A stretch of DNA of 31,910 nucleotides, from the NCBI GenBank assembly GCA_003427395.1, contig BFEA01000054.1:3083238-3115147 (forward strand), read 5' to 3'. This DNA comes from Chara braunii. Lineage: Eukaryota > Streptophyta > Charophyceae > Charales > Characeae. A program made the translations under genes and the position numbers. Positions within the stretch are counted from its first letter, which is position 1, and each line of letters begins with the position of its first letter. This document shows positions 1 through 11,560 of the stretch, piece by piece. Below the pieces are notes generated by a model. That model saw nothing but the letters and a program-made list of their open reading frames with translations. It made no database searches and was not told where the DNA came from.

Positions 1-81
<81 letters not shown>

Positions 82-128
82 CTCTCTTGTGCTCTCTCTT
101 GTGCTCGCTCTACCTCTCTCTCCCTCGC
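1..128. repeat. (TC)n microsatellite
   Basis: Pure CT dinucleotide repeat from the first base to about 77, then an interrupted CT-rich tail. It probably continues upstream of the window. It would lie upstream of the first visible MED7 exon. Confidence 0.95.
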
Positions 129-228
129 TTGCGCATCTCGTCTTTCTCACAGAGGCCAGTATTCAGTCTTTCACTCTCCGATCACCGTGCTATTCCTTTC
201 TCGTGAGATTCCACCTGCTCTAAATCTC

Positions 229-316
229 TTTCTTCTTCTTCTTCTTCTTTTTGTTTTCTTCTTCCTCTTCTTCTTCGTCTTCTTCTTCTTCTTCTTCTTC
301 TTCTTCTTCTTCTTCT
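229..316. repeat. (TTC)n microsatellite
   Basis: Nearly uninterrupted TTC triplets with a few TCC/GTC variants. Any polyserine, polyphenylalanine or polyarginine reading frame here is an artefact of the repeat. Confidence 0.93.
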
Positions 317-369
317 CTCTCCCTCTTGCATAGGTTCATATGGTGTGGGATACGTGACATTCATGGGAG

Positions 370-850
370 AGGAAACGATAGCCAGTCCATGGACCAATCA
401 GCCAATCAGTCGTTCAATAATCAATCAATCGGACAGTCAGTCAATCAACTAGTTGATCGATCGGTCTATAAATCAACCAGTTAGACCAGTGAATCACTTG
501 ATTAATCAGTCCATCAATCATCGGTCTATCAATACCTTGTTAATCAGTTTATCAGGCAGTCCAACATTTGTTTGATTAATTGTTTGATTGTTTGTTTGAT
601 TGATTGATAAATTGATTGCTTTGATGCGTTAAATTGAGCCATCGGTCTGGACTAAAAAGAACATCTGAATGCCTACCTCTGATCACTTTGTGTAGGAGTC
701 GATCGATCTATCGGAGTGAATCGATCGATGAACTAAGTTTTCGCACATCTAATCAATCAATCAATCAATCAATCAATCATCAATTAGGCAATTAGTCATT
801 GGAGCAACCAATAAAGCACTTGATTGAATCGATTAACATCTCGGTCGCGA
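370..850. repeat. Degenerate CAAT/CAGT tetranucleotide-rich stretch
   Basis: Long run of imperfect tetranucleotides such as AATC, CAGT and GATC, with a clean (AATC)n core at about 751-780. No coding signal is seen. The stretch 850-1200 is plain AT-rich sequence in which I see nothing. Confidence 0.8.
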
Positions 851-1200
851 CGATCTCACCCCGGCTGCGCACATCAACTTAGTTCTTGATTGCCTCTGAT
901 ATATAGAACGGATGTGCATGCACATCAACTGCGACTTCTACCCCACCGTTCTCACAATGCCCTCACAAAGAATGGCTGTTATGTGAATTTAAATTTAAAC
1001 TTATATTAAAACATTATCTTTTGGAGTCGGCTTGAGGAACGAAGTCGGCAACTGCTTAGTAATATAATAATTTAATAAATTATCTAAGAAAAAAAAAATA
1101 GTAATCCTTATTTTTGCTTGCGATTTACTCGCGCTGCTGGTCCCCTGCCCCTGCTACCGGTGTTTGCCTGCTCATCACGTACACATTGTCTTCGTTGTTC

Positions 1201-1349
1201 GATGTCGACGACGATGAAGATGATGATGATGATCTTGATGATGATGATCAAGATGATGAAGATTATGATGTTGATGATTGTGATGATGATTGTGATGATG
1301 ACTGTGATGAAGATTGTGATGATGATGATGATGATCGTGGTGGTGGTGG

Positions 1350-1381
<32 letters not shown>
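1201..1381. repeat. (GAT)n trinucleotide tract
   Basis: Imperfect GAT/GAA/TGT triplets. They yield polyaspartate or polymethionine frames that I do not accept as genes. The tract lies in what is probably intron 1 of MED7, just upstream of the exon at 1470. Confidence 0.9.
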
Positions 1382-1469
1382 GTTGTACTGAGATGGTGGC
1401 GTCGTTGATAATCGTGTTGTGGGTGATGATAATGGTGTTCGTTTGTTTGTTTCTTGAATGGTTCTTCAG

Positions 1470-1539
1470 ACGGAAGACGTCCTCCCTACTCTAGAGGAGC
1501 AGGGGCTTCGTCAGCTATATCCTAAAGGGGTCAACGTAG
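1470..1539 (+). CDS. MED7: MED7 internal exon (TEDVLP block)
   Basis: Preceded by a pyrimidine-rich acceptor (TTCTTCAG) and followed by a GTACGT donor. It encodes the conserved block TEDVLPTLEEQGLRQLYPKG plus VNV, and leaves one base (G) that joins AT of the next exon to make Asp. A larger antisense or polyaspartate frame overlapping it is spurious. Confidence 0.92.
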
Positions 1540-2951
1540 GTACGTATGTTCCTGTTTGAGGAAAGGCGCTTTTTTTTTTTTTTTTTGTTGTTGTTGTTGT
1601 TGCTGTGTTTTGTTTCCAAACGAAAAGATGAACGACGGCACTTAAACCCCATAAAAGCTAATACTCTTAGGAGCGTCAAGGCTTCGATCCCTCAACCCCC
1701 CTAAACCCCAAAGACCAAAAATTCTTAAGAGTGTCAAGACTTCAAACCCTCCCCCACCTCTCCCTCAACCTCTCCCCTCCGGTCAACCGCCCTCAATACC
1801 CCTCTCATACCCCCTCAATTAATCCCCCTGAGTACCCTCCCAACCCCCTTCAATTACCTCCCTCAAAACCCTTGGAACGCTGAGCATGATGAGTACGTTG
1901 ATTAGTATCTTGAGGACACTGGGTTTGATCACATCAACGCCCAATAAGGTGCAGGTGTGGGAGAAGGTGGGAAGGGGGGAGGGAGGGAGGGGGGGGGGGC
2001 GGGGGGGGGGGGGGGGGGGAGGGAGGTTGTGCTTCGTCTCTTCTTGATGACCTTACCCAGACACCATGAAACACATCTCGCTTTGTTTTTCTTTTTTCCT
2101 TTTTCCCTTTTTCTTGGGAATGTATCTTAACCCTGTTTGCTCGTCTGCACTCATATAAATTTGCTCGTGTGGTCTCTCTCCCTCCCTCCCTCCCTCCCTC
2201 CCTCTCTCTCTCTCTCTCTCTTTCTGTGGATGGAATTGCTGTGGCGAGTCATCCTGTCACTTGGTGGGCAGGGAGATGGGTATATATGGGTATGGTGCGG
2301 TCAGACCTTGTGGCTATGGTGTGACTGTGTGTGGGATATGGAGGAGAGTGTGGACAGTGGTGGGGGTGTTGGGTGCGGTTGGGGGCTACAGCAAAAAGGG
2401 GAGATTGATTGCATGTCTGCGCTATTTTCCCAGATTTCAAAAAAGAGTTGAAGGCCTTGAACAGAGAGTTGCTCTTCAATTTTCTGGAGCTCGCCGATGT
2501 TTTGGTTGACAGACCCTCACAATATGCTCGAAGGATTGAAGACATCGGTCTCATCTTCCGAAACATCCACCATCTTCTCAATGGCTTAAGACCCCATCAG
2601 GTATTGTGCCTTCTTCTTCTTCGTCGTCGTCCTTCCTTCCTTCCTTCTTCTTCTTCTTCTTCTTCTTCGTCGTCGTCCTTCCTTCCTTCTTCTTCTTCTT
2701 CTTCGTCGTCCTTCCTTCCTTCTTTCTTCTTCTTCTTCGTCCTTCCTTACTTCTTCTTCTTCCTTTCTTCTTCTTCTTCTTCTTCTTCTTCTTCTTCTTC
2801 TTCGTGGTTCGCTCTTCGTCTTCCTCCTTTGGTTTTCTTCATCTTCTTCGGCGCGTGAGCTGAGACGAGTATGCGCGGCTATGTAATGAAGAGCTTTCGA
2901 TGCGTGTACGAAAGGCAGTTGGCCACTGTTTTCCACTCTTCTTCTTCTTCT

Positions 2952-3019
<68 letters not shown>

Positions 3020-6000
3020 TTTCTACTTCCTCTTTCTACTTCTTTTTCTTCTTCGGTCTTCTTCCGTCCTTGTTCTTCTTCCTTCCGTCTTCCTCTTCTT
3101 CTTCCTCTTTCTCTTCCTCTTCTTCTTCTTCTTCTTCTTCTTCTTCTTCTTCTTTCTACTTCTTTTTTTTCTACTTGCTTCGGTCTTCTTCCTTCCTTTT
3201 TCTTCTTCCTTCCGTCTTCCTCTTCTTCTTCTTCTTCTTCTTCTTCTTTTTTCTTGTTCTTGCTCTTGTTGTTGTTGTTGTTGTTGTTCTTCTTCTTCTT
3301 CGTCTACTCATTTCGGGGCCTAACTTTCACCCCCAGTCAGCTTAGCCGTTTGGTTGAGCTCCCTACTCCTCTTTGGGAGGTCGCGTGTTCGGTTCTTGGG
3401 ATCGGCTCGTGCATGTCGGACTTCTTCTTCTTCTTCTTCTTCTTCTTCTCCTTTGGTTGAGCGTCCAACTCCCATGTTTCGATTCCTGTGATGATTTGTT
3501 CGGTGGTTAGTTATGGGGTCCGTAGCCCCAGGCCCGCTGTGATGCGTAGCCTGGAGCCCGTTCATAACCGCATGGGCGTGAAGTGTACTGGCGGGAAAAG
3601 AAATGAAAGTTTGGAGCTGGGGCCTGGACCCACTAGCGAAGTATTCTACGACGTGTGACACAGTTTTATGGTTTTTTGGAAAATACAAAGTGATTTTTTA
3701 TTTGCATGAATGGATCGTTTTCTGATTTAAAATGAATTGAAATAGCACATAAAACTATGAAGAACAGCTGTGCACCCGAATTCATGGGTTGGTGCTATCT
3801 CCTTCACGTAAGTCTTCATAGTGATGTACCGTGGCAATACACTGTGTCCACGAACACATTCATGAGGATGAACAAGTAACGGGTATTGGGATACATTCCT
3901 CGCGATGTATCTCATGATGCCTTTAGCAGGCCATCCGACAGACGCGGAAGCGTTCCTGTCAGATGCACCACAATATTCGAATTTCACATTTCGAGTTCTA
4001 TTTCTCAGAGTCAAAAAAAAAAAAAACGAAGTCTGGAAATCACCCCCCCCCCTTTAAAGCCCATAAAATCCAGACTTCCCGCCCACGCAAAGCCACGAAC
4101 TATCATGCCCAAGTTAGTCCAGCTTCGTTTTTTTTTTTTTTTCCGACGCATCTCATTGGACGGGAGGTGGGCATCTTTACAGTCCCCCCTCGGAAACTAC
4201 CCGGCCGTCGAGATCCGATCGATTCGACGGCCGTACTGAGTCACTCGATGCCACACGTGATCGAGATCCTGAACGGCGTGGTAGAATACCTTGCTAGTGG
4301 GTCCAGGCCCCTGGGCAATTCGAATTTCCACGAACGAAGTAAAAACAAAATAAAAAAAAAATAAAAAAATAAAAAAATAAAAATTTCCACGAATGATCGG
4401 GGGGTAGCACTTTACAGACAGGTAGCAGCTGACACGTATATAGTGCCCGTTGGCGTGAATAGCATGGTCTTTGTGATATCGGTGGAGTAGGCTCCAGCCT
4501 GGTCGCTCGAGCATGATTTAGTCCTTCCTATTAAATATACCGGCACACAGGCACTGATGATCTGGGGCCAAGTCCCACTTTTGGTAGCAGCGTTGAGCTA
4601 CCTCAACGTCTCAATGCGGACGTTTTTGCGGAGATGTGCAGAAATGGTGTTGAGTTTCCTGAACTGCACGTCTCCACAAACACGTCCAGATTCAGGCGTT
4701 GAGGTAGTTCAACGCTGCAAATGGGACTTGGCCCCTGGGCGCGGAATTTGTTAGCAGGCTTGGAAATAATTTTCGAGAAATTATAATGAAACTACGCTAC
4801 TTCTCCAAAAAAAATAATAAAAAATAATAAAAAATAAATTAAAAAAAATCGAGAAATGGCTATCAGCTATCAGCCCGTATCGACTGTAATTTGAAATTTG
4901 TAGTACCTGCTTAGTTGGTAGTACCCGTAGGATTTCCCTATTTCCTCTCCTTGCTCGGAACTTGGCAGTCATCTTCTACTGGCTAACGTCTTCACCCCAA
5001 TAGGACGCCCGGTCATTATAGCTGTATTTGATGCATTTTTCAGTCCAGATACGGCCATAATTACCGGGCGTTCTATTCGGGTGAAGACGGTAGTACCCGC
5101 CCTGCTTCAGAATATCTGCAGGCGGGAAGGAAACAAAAAAAAAAAAAAAGCATCGAAGCATCAACGACGCGGGCAAATTTCAAATTGTTGCGACACAATG
5201 CTGGCTCGTAGAATTTTTTTTTTTTTTTTTAAATGCCGGCCCGTAACGGACTACTGAGTAGGACGACAACGCCGCGCGGAGAGTGTAGGCATAGGTAGGC
5301 GATCTGTATTACGTAATTTGAGGGGGCAAGGCCGTCGGCCCAATGGCCTTCAATTCTCAGATGGTTCGGTTCGGATGGTAGGTGGTGCCGTAAGGCGATC
5401 TTGGGAGAAGGCCCCTGATGAGTGCCAGGTGCGCTTCCTGGCGGAAACGTGCGTATAGGGCAATGAGCGAGTTTTCTGTTGAAGCATGTGCGAGAAGAGC
5501 AGAGTGTGGCCGCTGTTTCCACTATTCTGTGATGCGTAGTATCCGGATGAGAAAGCGTACGCGTACTCGTGGCTATGTCGACATGGTGGCCACGTTGATA
5601 GTTAATCTGAGTTCATAGGTTAATCTGAGTTCATAAGTATATTCGAGCTCGTAAATTATGTAATACATGTGTTAGGCTGAGATCTAGGTACAAGTACATG
5701 CATGCATGCTTGCTTACTTCTCTAGTACTTACGTACTTAGAAGTACATGCATGCATGCTTGCTTACTTCTCTAGTACTTACGTACTTAGACGTACATGCA
5801 TGCATGCTTGCTTACTTCTCTAGTACTTACGTACTTAGACGTACATGCATGCATGCTTGCTTACTTCTCTTGTACTTACGTACTTAGAAGTACATGCATG
5901 CATGCTTGCTTACTTCTCTAGTACTTACGTACTTAGAAGTACATGCATGCATGCATGCTTGCTTACTGCTCTAGTACTTACGTACTTAGAAGTGCATGCA

Positions 6001-9000
6001 TGCTTGCTTACTTCTCTAGTAGCATTGAGAGGAGCTGTTAGTCTTTGAGGAGGAATAGCGTCAGACTGGAGTAGGTGGCAGAGACATGGCAAACGCTGGC
6101 GCGCCGGGAGGTATTATTCCCCCTGGTCAGTGTTTTAACTGTGGACAGACAGGGCATTTTGCCCGGGACTATACTACGGCAGGGAAGCGGGGACGAGGTG
6201 CTTTCAGCAACAACCCGTCATACTGGCAATCCAGGCAACAGAAGGACGAATATTTTCGAAGGATTATGGAGTGGACAGACATCCAGATTAAGAAGGAACA
6301 GGAGGAGGATGAGAGAAAGAAAGCTGAGGAGGAAAGGCGGAAGATGGAAGCTGAACGATGGAAGGCACACCTGGAACGAGAGCAGAGGGAGGAACGCGTG
6401 AGGCGAATGATAGAGGACACGGAGAGAAGGTGTGTTCAGGAGATGGAGCGAGTGACACGATGGGCGGAAGAATCGGCGATGAGGACCATTGCTGCTGTGG
6501 CAAGGGTCTTGCGTGCCTTCAAGGCTGAAATCTGGATGGAGGTTAAGATGACTATTGCAATGAACGTGAAGACTCCGAGGAGAGACAGAGACAGAGACAG
6601 AGGCAGGAGCGTGATGGAGAATGGCTTCGAAGCTTACCTACTCATGGATGAAGAGTCACACACGGATGAAGGAAGGTAACTACATCCAAGGAAGAGAAGA
6701 GGCAAGAGGACAACCCGTAAGTATGGGAAAGAGACAGAGAACGAAGAAGAAGAAGAAGAAGAAGAAGAAGAAGAAGAAGAAGAAGCGAGAGAGCAAACCA
6801 GGGAGGAGTATGCAGCTTGCTTGAAGAGAAAAGCCTCCAGTCCGCTGTCCATCAAGTTTGCTGAGGAGGAGTACGGAGTCAATCTGAAGAAGAAAAAAGC
6901 CTCTACTCCACTGTCTGCTAAGTCGGCATTTCGTGAATGTTTTGGTGCGTCCTGTATTAAAAACGGCGGTCTAGTGCAGACAGTATTGGAAACACGGGCG
7001 AGGCTGATGCGTAAGGATTTCCGTGTGATTAAAAAACTTTGTGAAGAGAGAGACATCACTTACGTAACGAAAGAGCAAGGCGTTCGAGAACTCGTAAAAA
7101 ACTTTGTGAAGAGAGAGACATCACTTACGTAACGAAAGAGCAAGGCGTTCGAGAACTGGTAATTTGCCTGGTACTCGCTGGTGAAGAAGTACTGTAAAGG
7201 AGTGGATACTGAGGCTGATCAGCGACAACAAGATGACCAATCGCAATGATGGGGTCTCTGCCCCCGGGGGGCTAGGTCCCACTTGCACGAACTAAGAGAT
7301 ACTGACCGTAGATAGCAAAGATCAACGGCCGAAATCTCCTAATTTGCGCAAGTGGGACCTTGGCCCCGGACGGGATAAGCAGAGGTGGAGAACCACCTGC
7401 ACGAGCCTCCTTAAGCTGCGACGAGAAGCTATCTGGGGCCATCATAACATAGTAAAGGTTTCTCTAAACTCAGGTTACAAATTGTGCGGGCACTTTCAGC
7501 CAGCTGTTATTATATGGTATTTCTCTAAACTCACGCTTCGCGGGCAAATACCGTGGGCGAAGACGCTTATATCGGCCTACCGTCTTCACCGGAATAGAAC
7601 GCCCGGTCATTATCGCAGCACCTGGACCGAAAGTTGTGCCAAATATGCTATTCCAGAGAGCGATGCAAATCCCTCTCTGGAGACCTGAAGAGTTTTTGCA
7701 ACTGCTATGCACCGGGGAAACTCGACGAACCTTTGGACAAGGTTGCTCGAGTGCCTGGTATGCTGGCAGGGAGAGGGGAGGAAATGACGGAGAGGATCCA
7801 AGTTTCGTGCGTTAAGTTTACTCAATTGTGCTGTTGTAAATTATCGGCTGTGTTTTTTTTTGTACGCTGCGGCAATCAGTAGGTAACTTTGTTCTTGCGA
7901 TAATCTCAAAGTTTACTGCTGTAATTTATCTGCTGTGATATATCTTTTCTGGCGATTAAATTTTACGTACTTCTCCTGAGAGCCTGAGCTATGGGACTAG
8001 ACGACACTCCGTTGGTATTGAATTGTGGCAGTGTTATCACGAGTATGCTAACTCAGGCCTACCGGACAGGGTAATAGTGCTCGTCCGCCGTAGAATAGTG
8101 CTACCGGTTATGGGTATAGTTACTATAGTACCAACGGGTTAGTAGCTCCACGGGGGTAGTGTAACGGACAGGGAAGTGATTCGTAGGAATTTACTTGCGA
8201 TTTATTTGATTTATTTTCATACCTGGTGGGAAAATCTGTTACATGCGAAAGTACAGGGAAGGGGCAGTCGTGTGTTTGGAAATAGGGGTAAGCGCTGGTC
8301 TCATGTTTCTGGGTCTGCCGTGCTATCGGAATTAATTCCCTCTCAGTTCGGATATAGGGCTGTGAATCGAAGGACTTCTTTGAGCCACGATCTGGGAAAG
8401 TACGTACACTGGCCGAGCCGATTGATAACGGGTAGTGCCCTTGGGCTTCTTTTCCCAGGAAAGTCCTGGTTATCGACTACCAGTTCGCGCCCGTATCCTA
8501 CTCATGCTTGATTGGTGGGGGTAATTGGAGCGGTTTTCAGTGTCATTGAAATTCAAATTTCCGAAGTGCTGCTGACACGTAACTGAACGACACGACAGAC
8601 TAGGACAGTGAGCGGGAGACCTAGCCGGTAGATCATTAGCGATTAGTATAAGGCGGAAGGCAAGGCCAATGACCCTCCATTCTCAGATGGTTCGGATGGT
8701 AGGCGGTGCCGTAAGGCGATCTTGGGAGAAGCCCCCTAAGGAGTGCCAGGAGCACAACCTGGCCGAAACGCCTCGGAGAATTTGCGTGTTTCTACTGAGA
8801 ACTGTGCATGCGGAGAAGTAATGTTTTTCTGTTGAAGCATGTGCTAGAAGCAGACTATGGCTGCTGTTTTCACTATTCTTCTTCTTCTTCTTCTTCCTTC
8901 GTTCTCTTCTTCTCTGCCTTCTCCTTGTCATCATCATCTTCCTCCGCGATCTTGGTTGTCATGGACATTGTATGAGTTTAATATGCCTGCTTTTGAATCT

Positions 9001-11511
9001 CACTTGGTCAAGGCCAAAACACTGGTGAGCTTGTAACAGTCCATAACATAGAGTCATTGTTGTTCATCATGCTTGCCGGTAATAAGCAACCGGACTGGTA
9101 CCCCCCTCCCCCCATTTTTTATTTTTTATTTTTTTATTTTTTTGGGAAACCTTCCTCCAGGATAGAAGGGGTGGTGTGTGTTGTGTTTGGGAAAAAAAAA
9201 AAAAAAAACACATAAAACAAAAGGAGTAAGAGACAACTCCTTGCAAAGCAGCGCTGAGATACCAAGAGGTAATAATTGGTGTACTACAGTCTTCCCCCAA
9301 ATACAACGTACAGTCATTATAGCGGAATTTGGGGTATCTTTCAGTTTACATACAGCTATAATGACCGGACGCTGTATTAGGGGGAAGAAGGTAGCCAATT
9401 TTTTGACGAGCCAATTTTTTGACGAGGAGGCCATTCACGAATGGTATGGTCTGTCGGATGGGGGAAGAACGTTTTTTTTTTTGCGCTGTGACGCGGGGAA
9501 TGTGCGAGCACGTGGGGGAACATGGGGGAGCACATGGGGGAACATGGGGGAACACATGAGTGAACATGGGGGATCACATGGGGGAACAATGTTGTTTTGC
9601 GCTGTGACGCGGAGAATGTACGAGCACATGGGGGAATAGCAATGTTGTTTTGCGCTGTGACTCCGAGAATGCTGCGAAGGGCTGGAGGAGATTTGTGAGC
9701 TTTGAGGACATAGTAATAATGGTAATGCAAAAAAGAAAGAAAAAAAAAAAAAGAAAAGGTAATGGCAAGGCAACAGCAAAAACAATGTTGGTTTGCACTC
9801 TGTGACTCTGAGAATGTTGTGAATATCTTGAGCAGATTTGTTAGCTTTTTTTTCAGAACATAATTGATATTGTATTTACTATTTATACCATTAGAAAAAA
9901 AAAAAGATTTATTATAGTTAGGCTACCAGAGTGACCTCTCAGTTAGGCCAAATAAATTCAAAGGAAGTATGGGAAGACGGGGAACTGACATTTAGAACAA
10001 TCCAGGATTTCAAGTCCTACCCAGCAACTCCTCAGAAGAAAGCAGTTATATCACGTGCTGTCTCCATCGTCTTTTTTACCGGATGACTTCTATTTACCGG
10101 ATGACTTCTATTTACCGGACGACTTCTATTTACCGGATGACTTCTGATGTGAAACTAATAGGTCTAGGATTACTTAACGCTAAAAAGGATGCTGAGACTG
10201 CAAGATTACCCGGGAAAATACTTGGAAAGCTGCTTGAGGAAGCTCATTCGAAAACGAGCGCCGTCTTGGAACGAATGGGGAAGTACTTACTGTGGATGGT
10301 AACTGACAAGAAAAAGTAACGGAGGATAATTTTATCCTGAGAGCATGCGGATTTTCCCAAGCCGCTGATCTTAGGCCTTAGGATAAAGAATGGAGATTTA
10401 TAAATTTTAATAAGCGATAAGTATGACGCACTGCGTACTAGATACAGGGGCATGCACTTTTTTTAAAAAAAAAAAAAAAAAAAAAGAAGGGACATGCACT
10501 AAATTCCAAGGGACAGTAGATCACATAAGATCCAAAGCCTTTACGGTACCAGAAAGATAGAGTAGGATGACCCACTGGGGAATTTCAAAACTGTGGGCGT
10601 TTCGATTTTCCGGAATTTTTTCCGAATATATATCAATAATGACGAATAGGATTTAATAAACGTGGTACTGGGTTGTTAGGAAGTTCAGCAGAGTTACCGA
10701 GGATTCCAGCGGAGGTAAACCGCAAGTACACGGCCCCAGCCTTGCAGAAAGTTTTTGTCGCCACAAGCAAAACTCGGAGGCGCTGCGCGGCGTGGGGCGC
10801 CGTTGAAAAAAAAAATCAGCGGCCTCCGAAGTGGTGTGGGTTTCGTGCTGACACCCGGGGGCCGATGTGTGGTGTACTGGTGCTTTAAGGCGAAGGGTTC
10901 TTCAGCGGATTTACTGAAGCCGCATCAGAGATACCCTGGACGTCTATAAAATTCCCCGGTTTTTCCTGATACGTCTTTTCCTGATACGATTTTTCTGATA
11001 CGAATTTCCCGTCACATTTTGGGACTAGGATTTTGTCTTGAGGGGCCTTCCTTTGGATTTTATGGCTCCTTCGAATTTATGGCTCATTTGATTTTATTAT
11101 TTTAGCCTTTGAGCAGAGCGGGTTTCCAAGGACTTTTAGAGTGTGTGTTCTCCTCGGAACACCAGTACGTCTTGGATCTGGATCTTGGATTTTGGACCAT
11201 TTCTTGATTTATGTGTGTTATCCTTGCGCAGGGGCCGTGTGCTAATCTTGTCTAGGTTCTCTGTATGGTTCCAATTTTAACGGATAGTGTTTGAACTTAG
11301 CCTTTCTTGCAAACACTTTTCTTCTTCTTCTTTTTTTTTTTTTTTTTCCAAAACCCCAAGCCCCTTCTATTCTGGGGGGCATCAGTTCGGTTGCTTATCA
11401 CCGGCAAGCATGAGTACAAGGAACAGGGGACCAAGAAAACAGTGTAGAGAAAGAGCCAGCCCATCCCTTGCGGTATGAGTTGCTTATCAAGGCGGGGACT
11501 GCTTCGTAGGG

Positions 11512-11560
<49 letters not shown>

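Larger units (their letters stand above)
9068..11412. mobile_element. Possible 2.3-kb DNA transposon bounded by inverted repeats
   Basis: CATGCTTGCCGGTAATAAGC at 9068, running on to CCCCCC at 9106, matches the reverse complement of 11374-11412 at about 35 of 39 positions. Both repeats then continue with CC(A)GGATAGAAGGGG-like sequence, interrupted on the left by a T/A-rich insert. Inside are a foldback MITE, a CATGGGGGA minisatellite, an 18-bp repeat and a U6-derived sequence. No transposase is visible, so it would be non-autonomous. About 9840-10075 and 10320-11180 contain nothing I can name. Confidence 0.5.

Noticed and set aside
1114-1494. Aspartate-rich or methionine-rich ORFs
   Set aside because: Produced by a (GAT)n repeat; the real exon (1470-1539) is identified by MED7 similarity and splice sites.
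1685-1715. Telomere-like CCCTAAACCCC
   Set aside because: Only one telomere-like unit inside generally C-rich sequence; no array.
3341-3411. Functional tRNA gene
   Set aside because: A- and B-box-like sequences are present, but the acceptor and T stems do not pair and the anticodon loop would be too long.
2409-3460. Long Ser-, Phe-, Leu- and Arg-rich ORFs
   Set aside because: Generated by TTC/GAA repeats. Only 2434-2600 has real coding content (MED7 exon).
5692-6022. CRISPR array
   Set aside because: The units are contiguous with no unique spacers, and the context is eukaryotic; it is a minisatellite.
9346-9798. His/Pro/Cys-rich minus-strand ORFs
   Set aside because: Arise from CATGGGGGA and GCGCTGTGAC tandem repeats.
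10083-10319. 78-codon ORF with MTSIYR repeats
   Set aside because: Starts in an 18-bp tandem repeat; no homology recognised and no other support.
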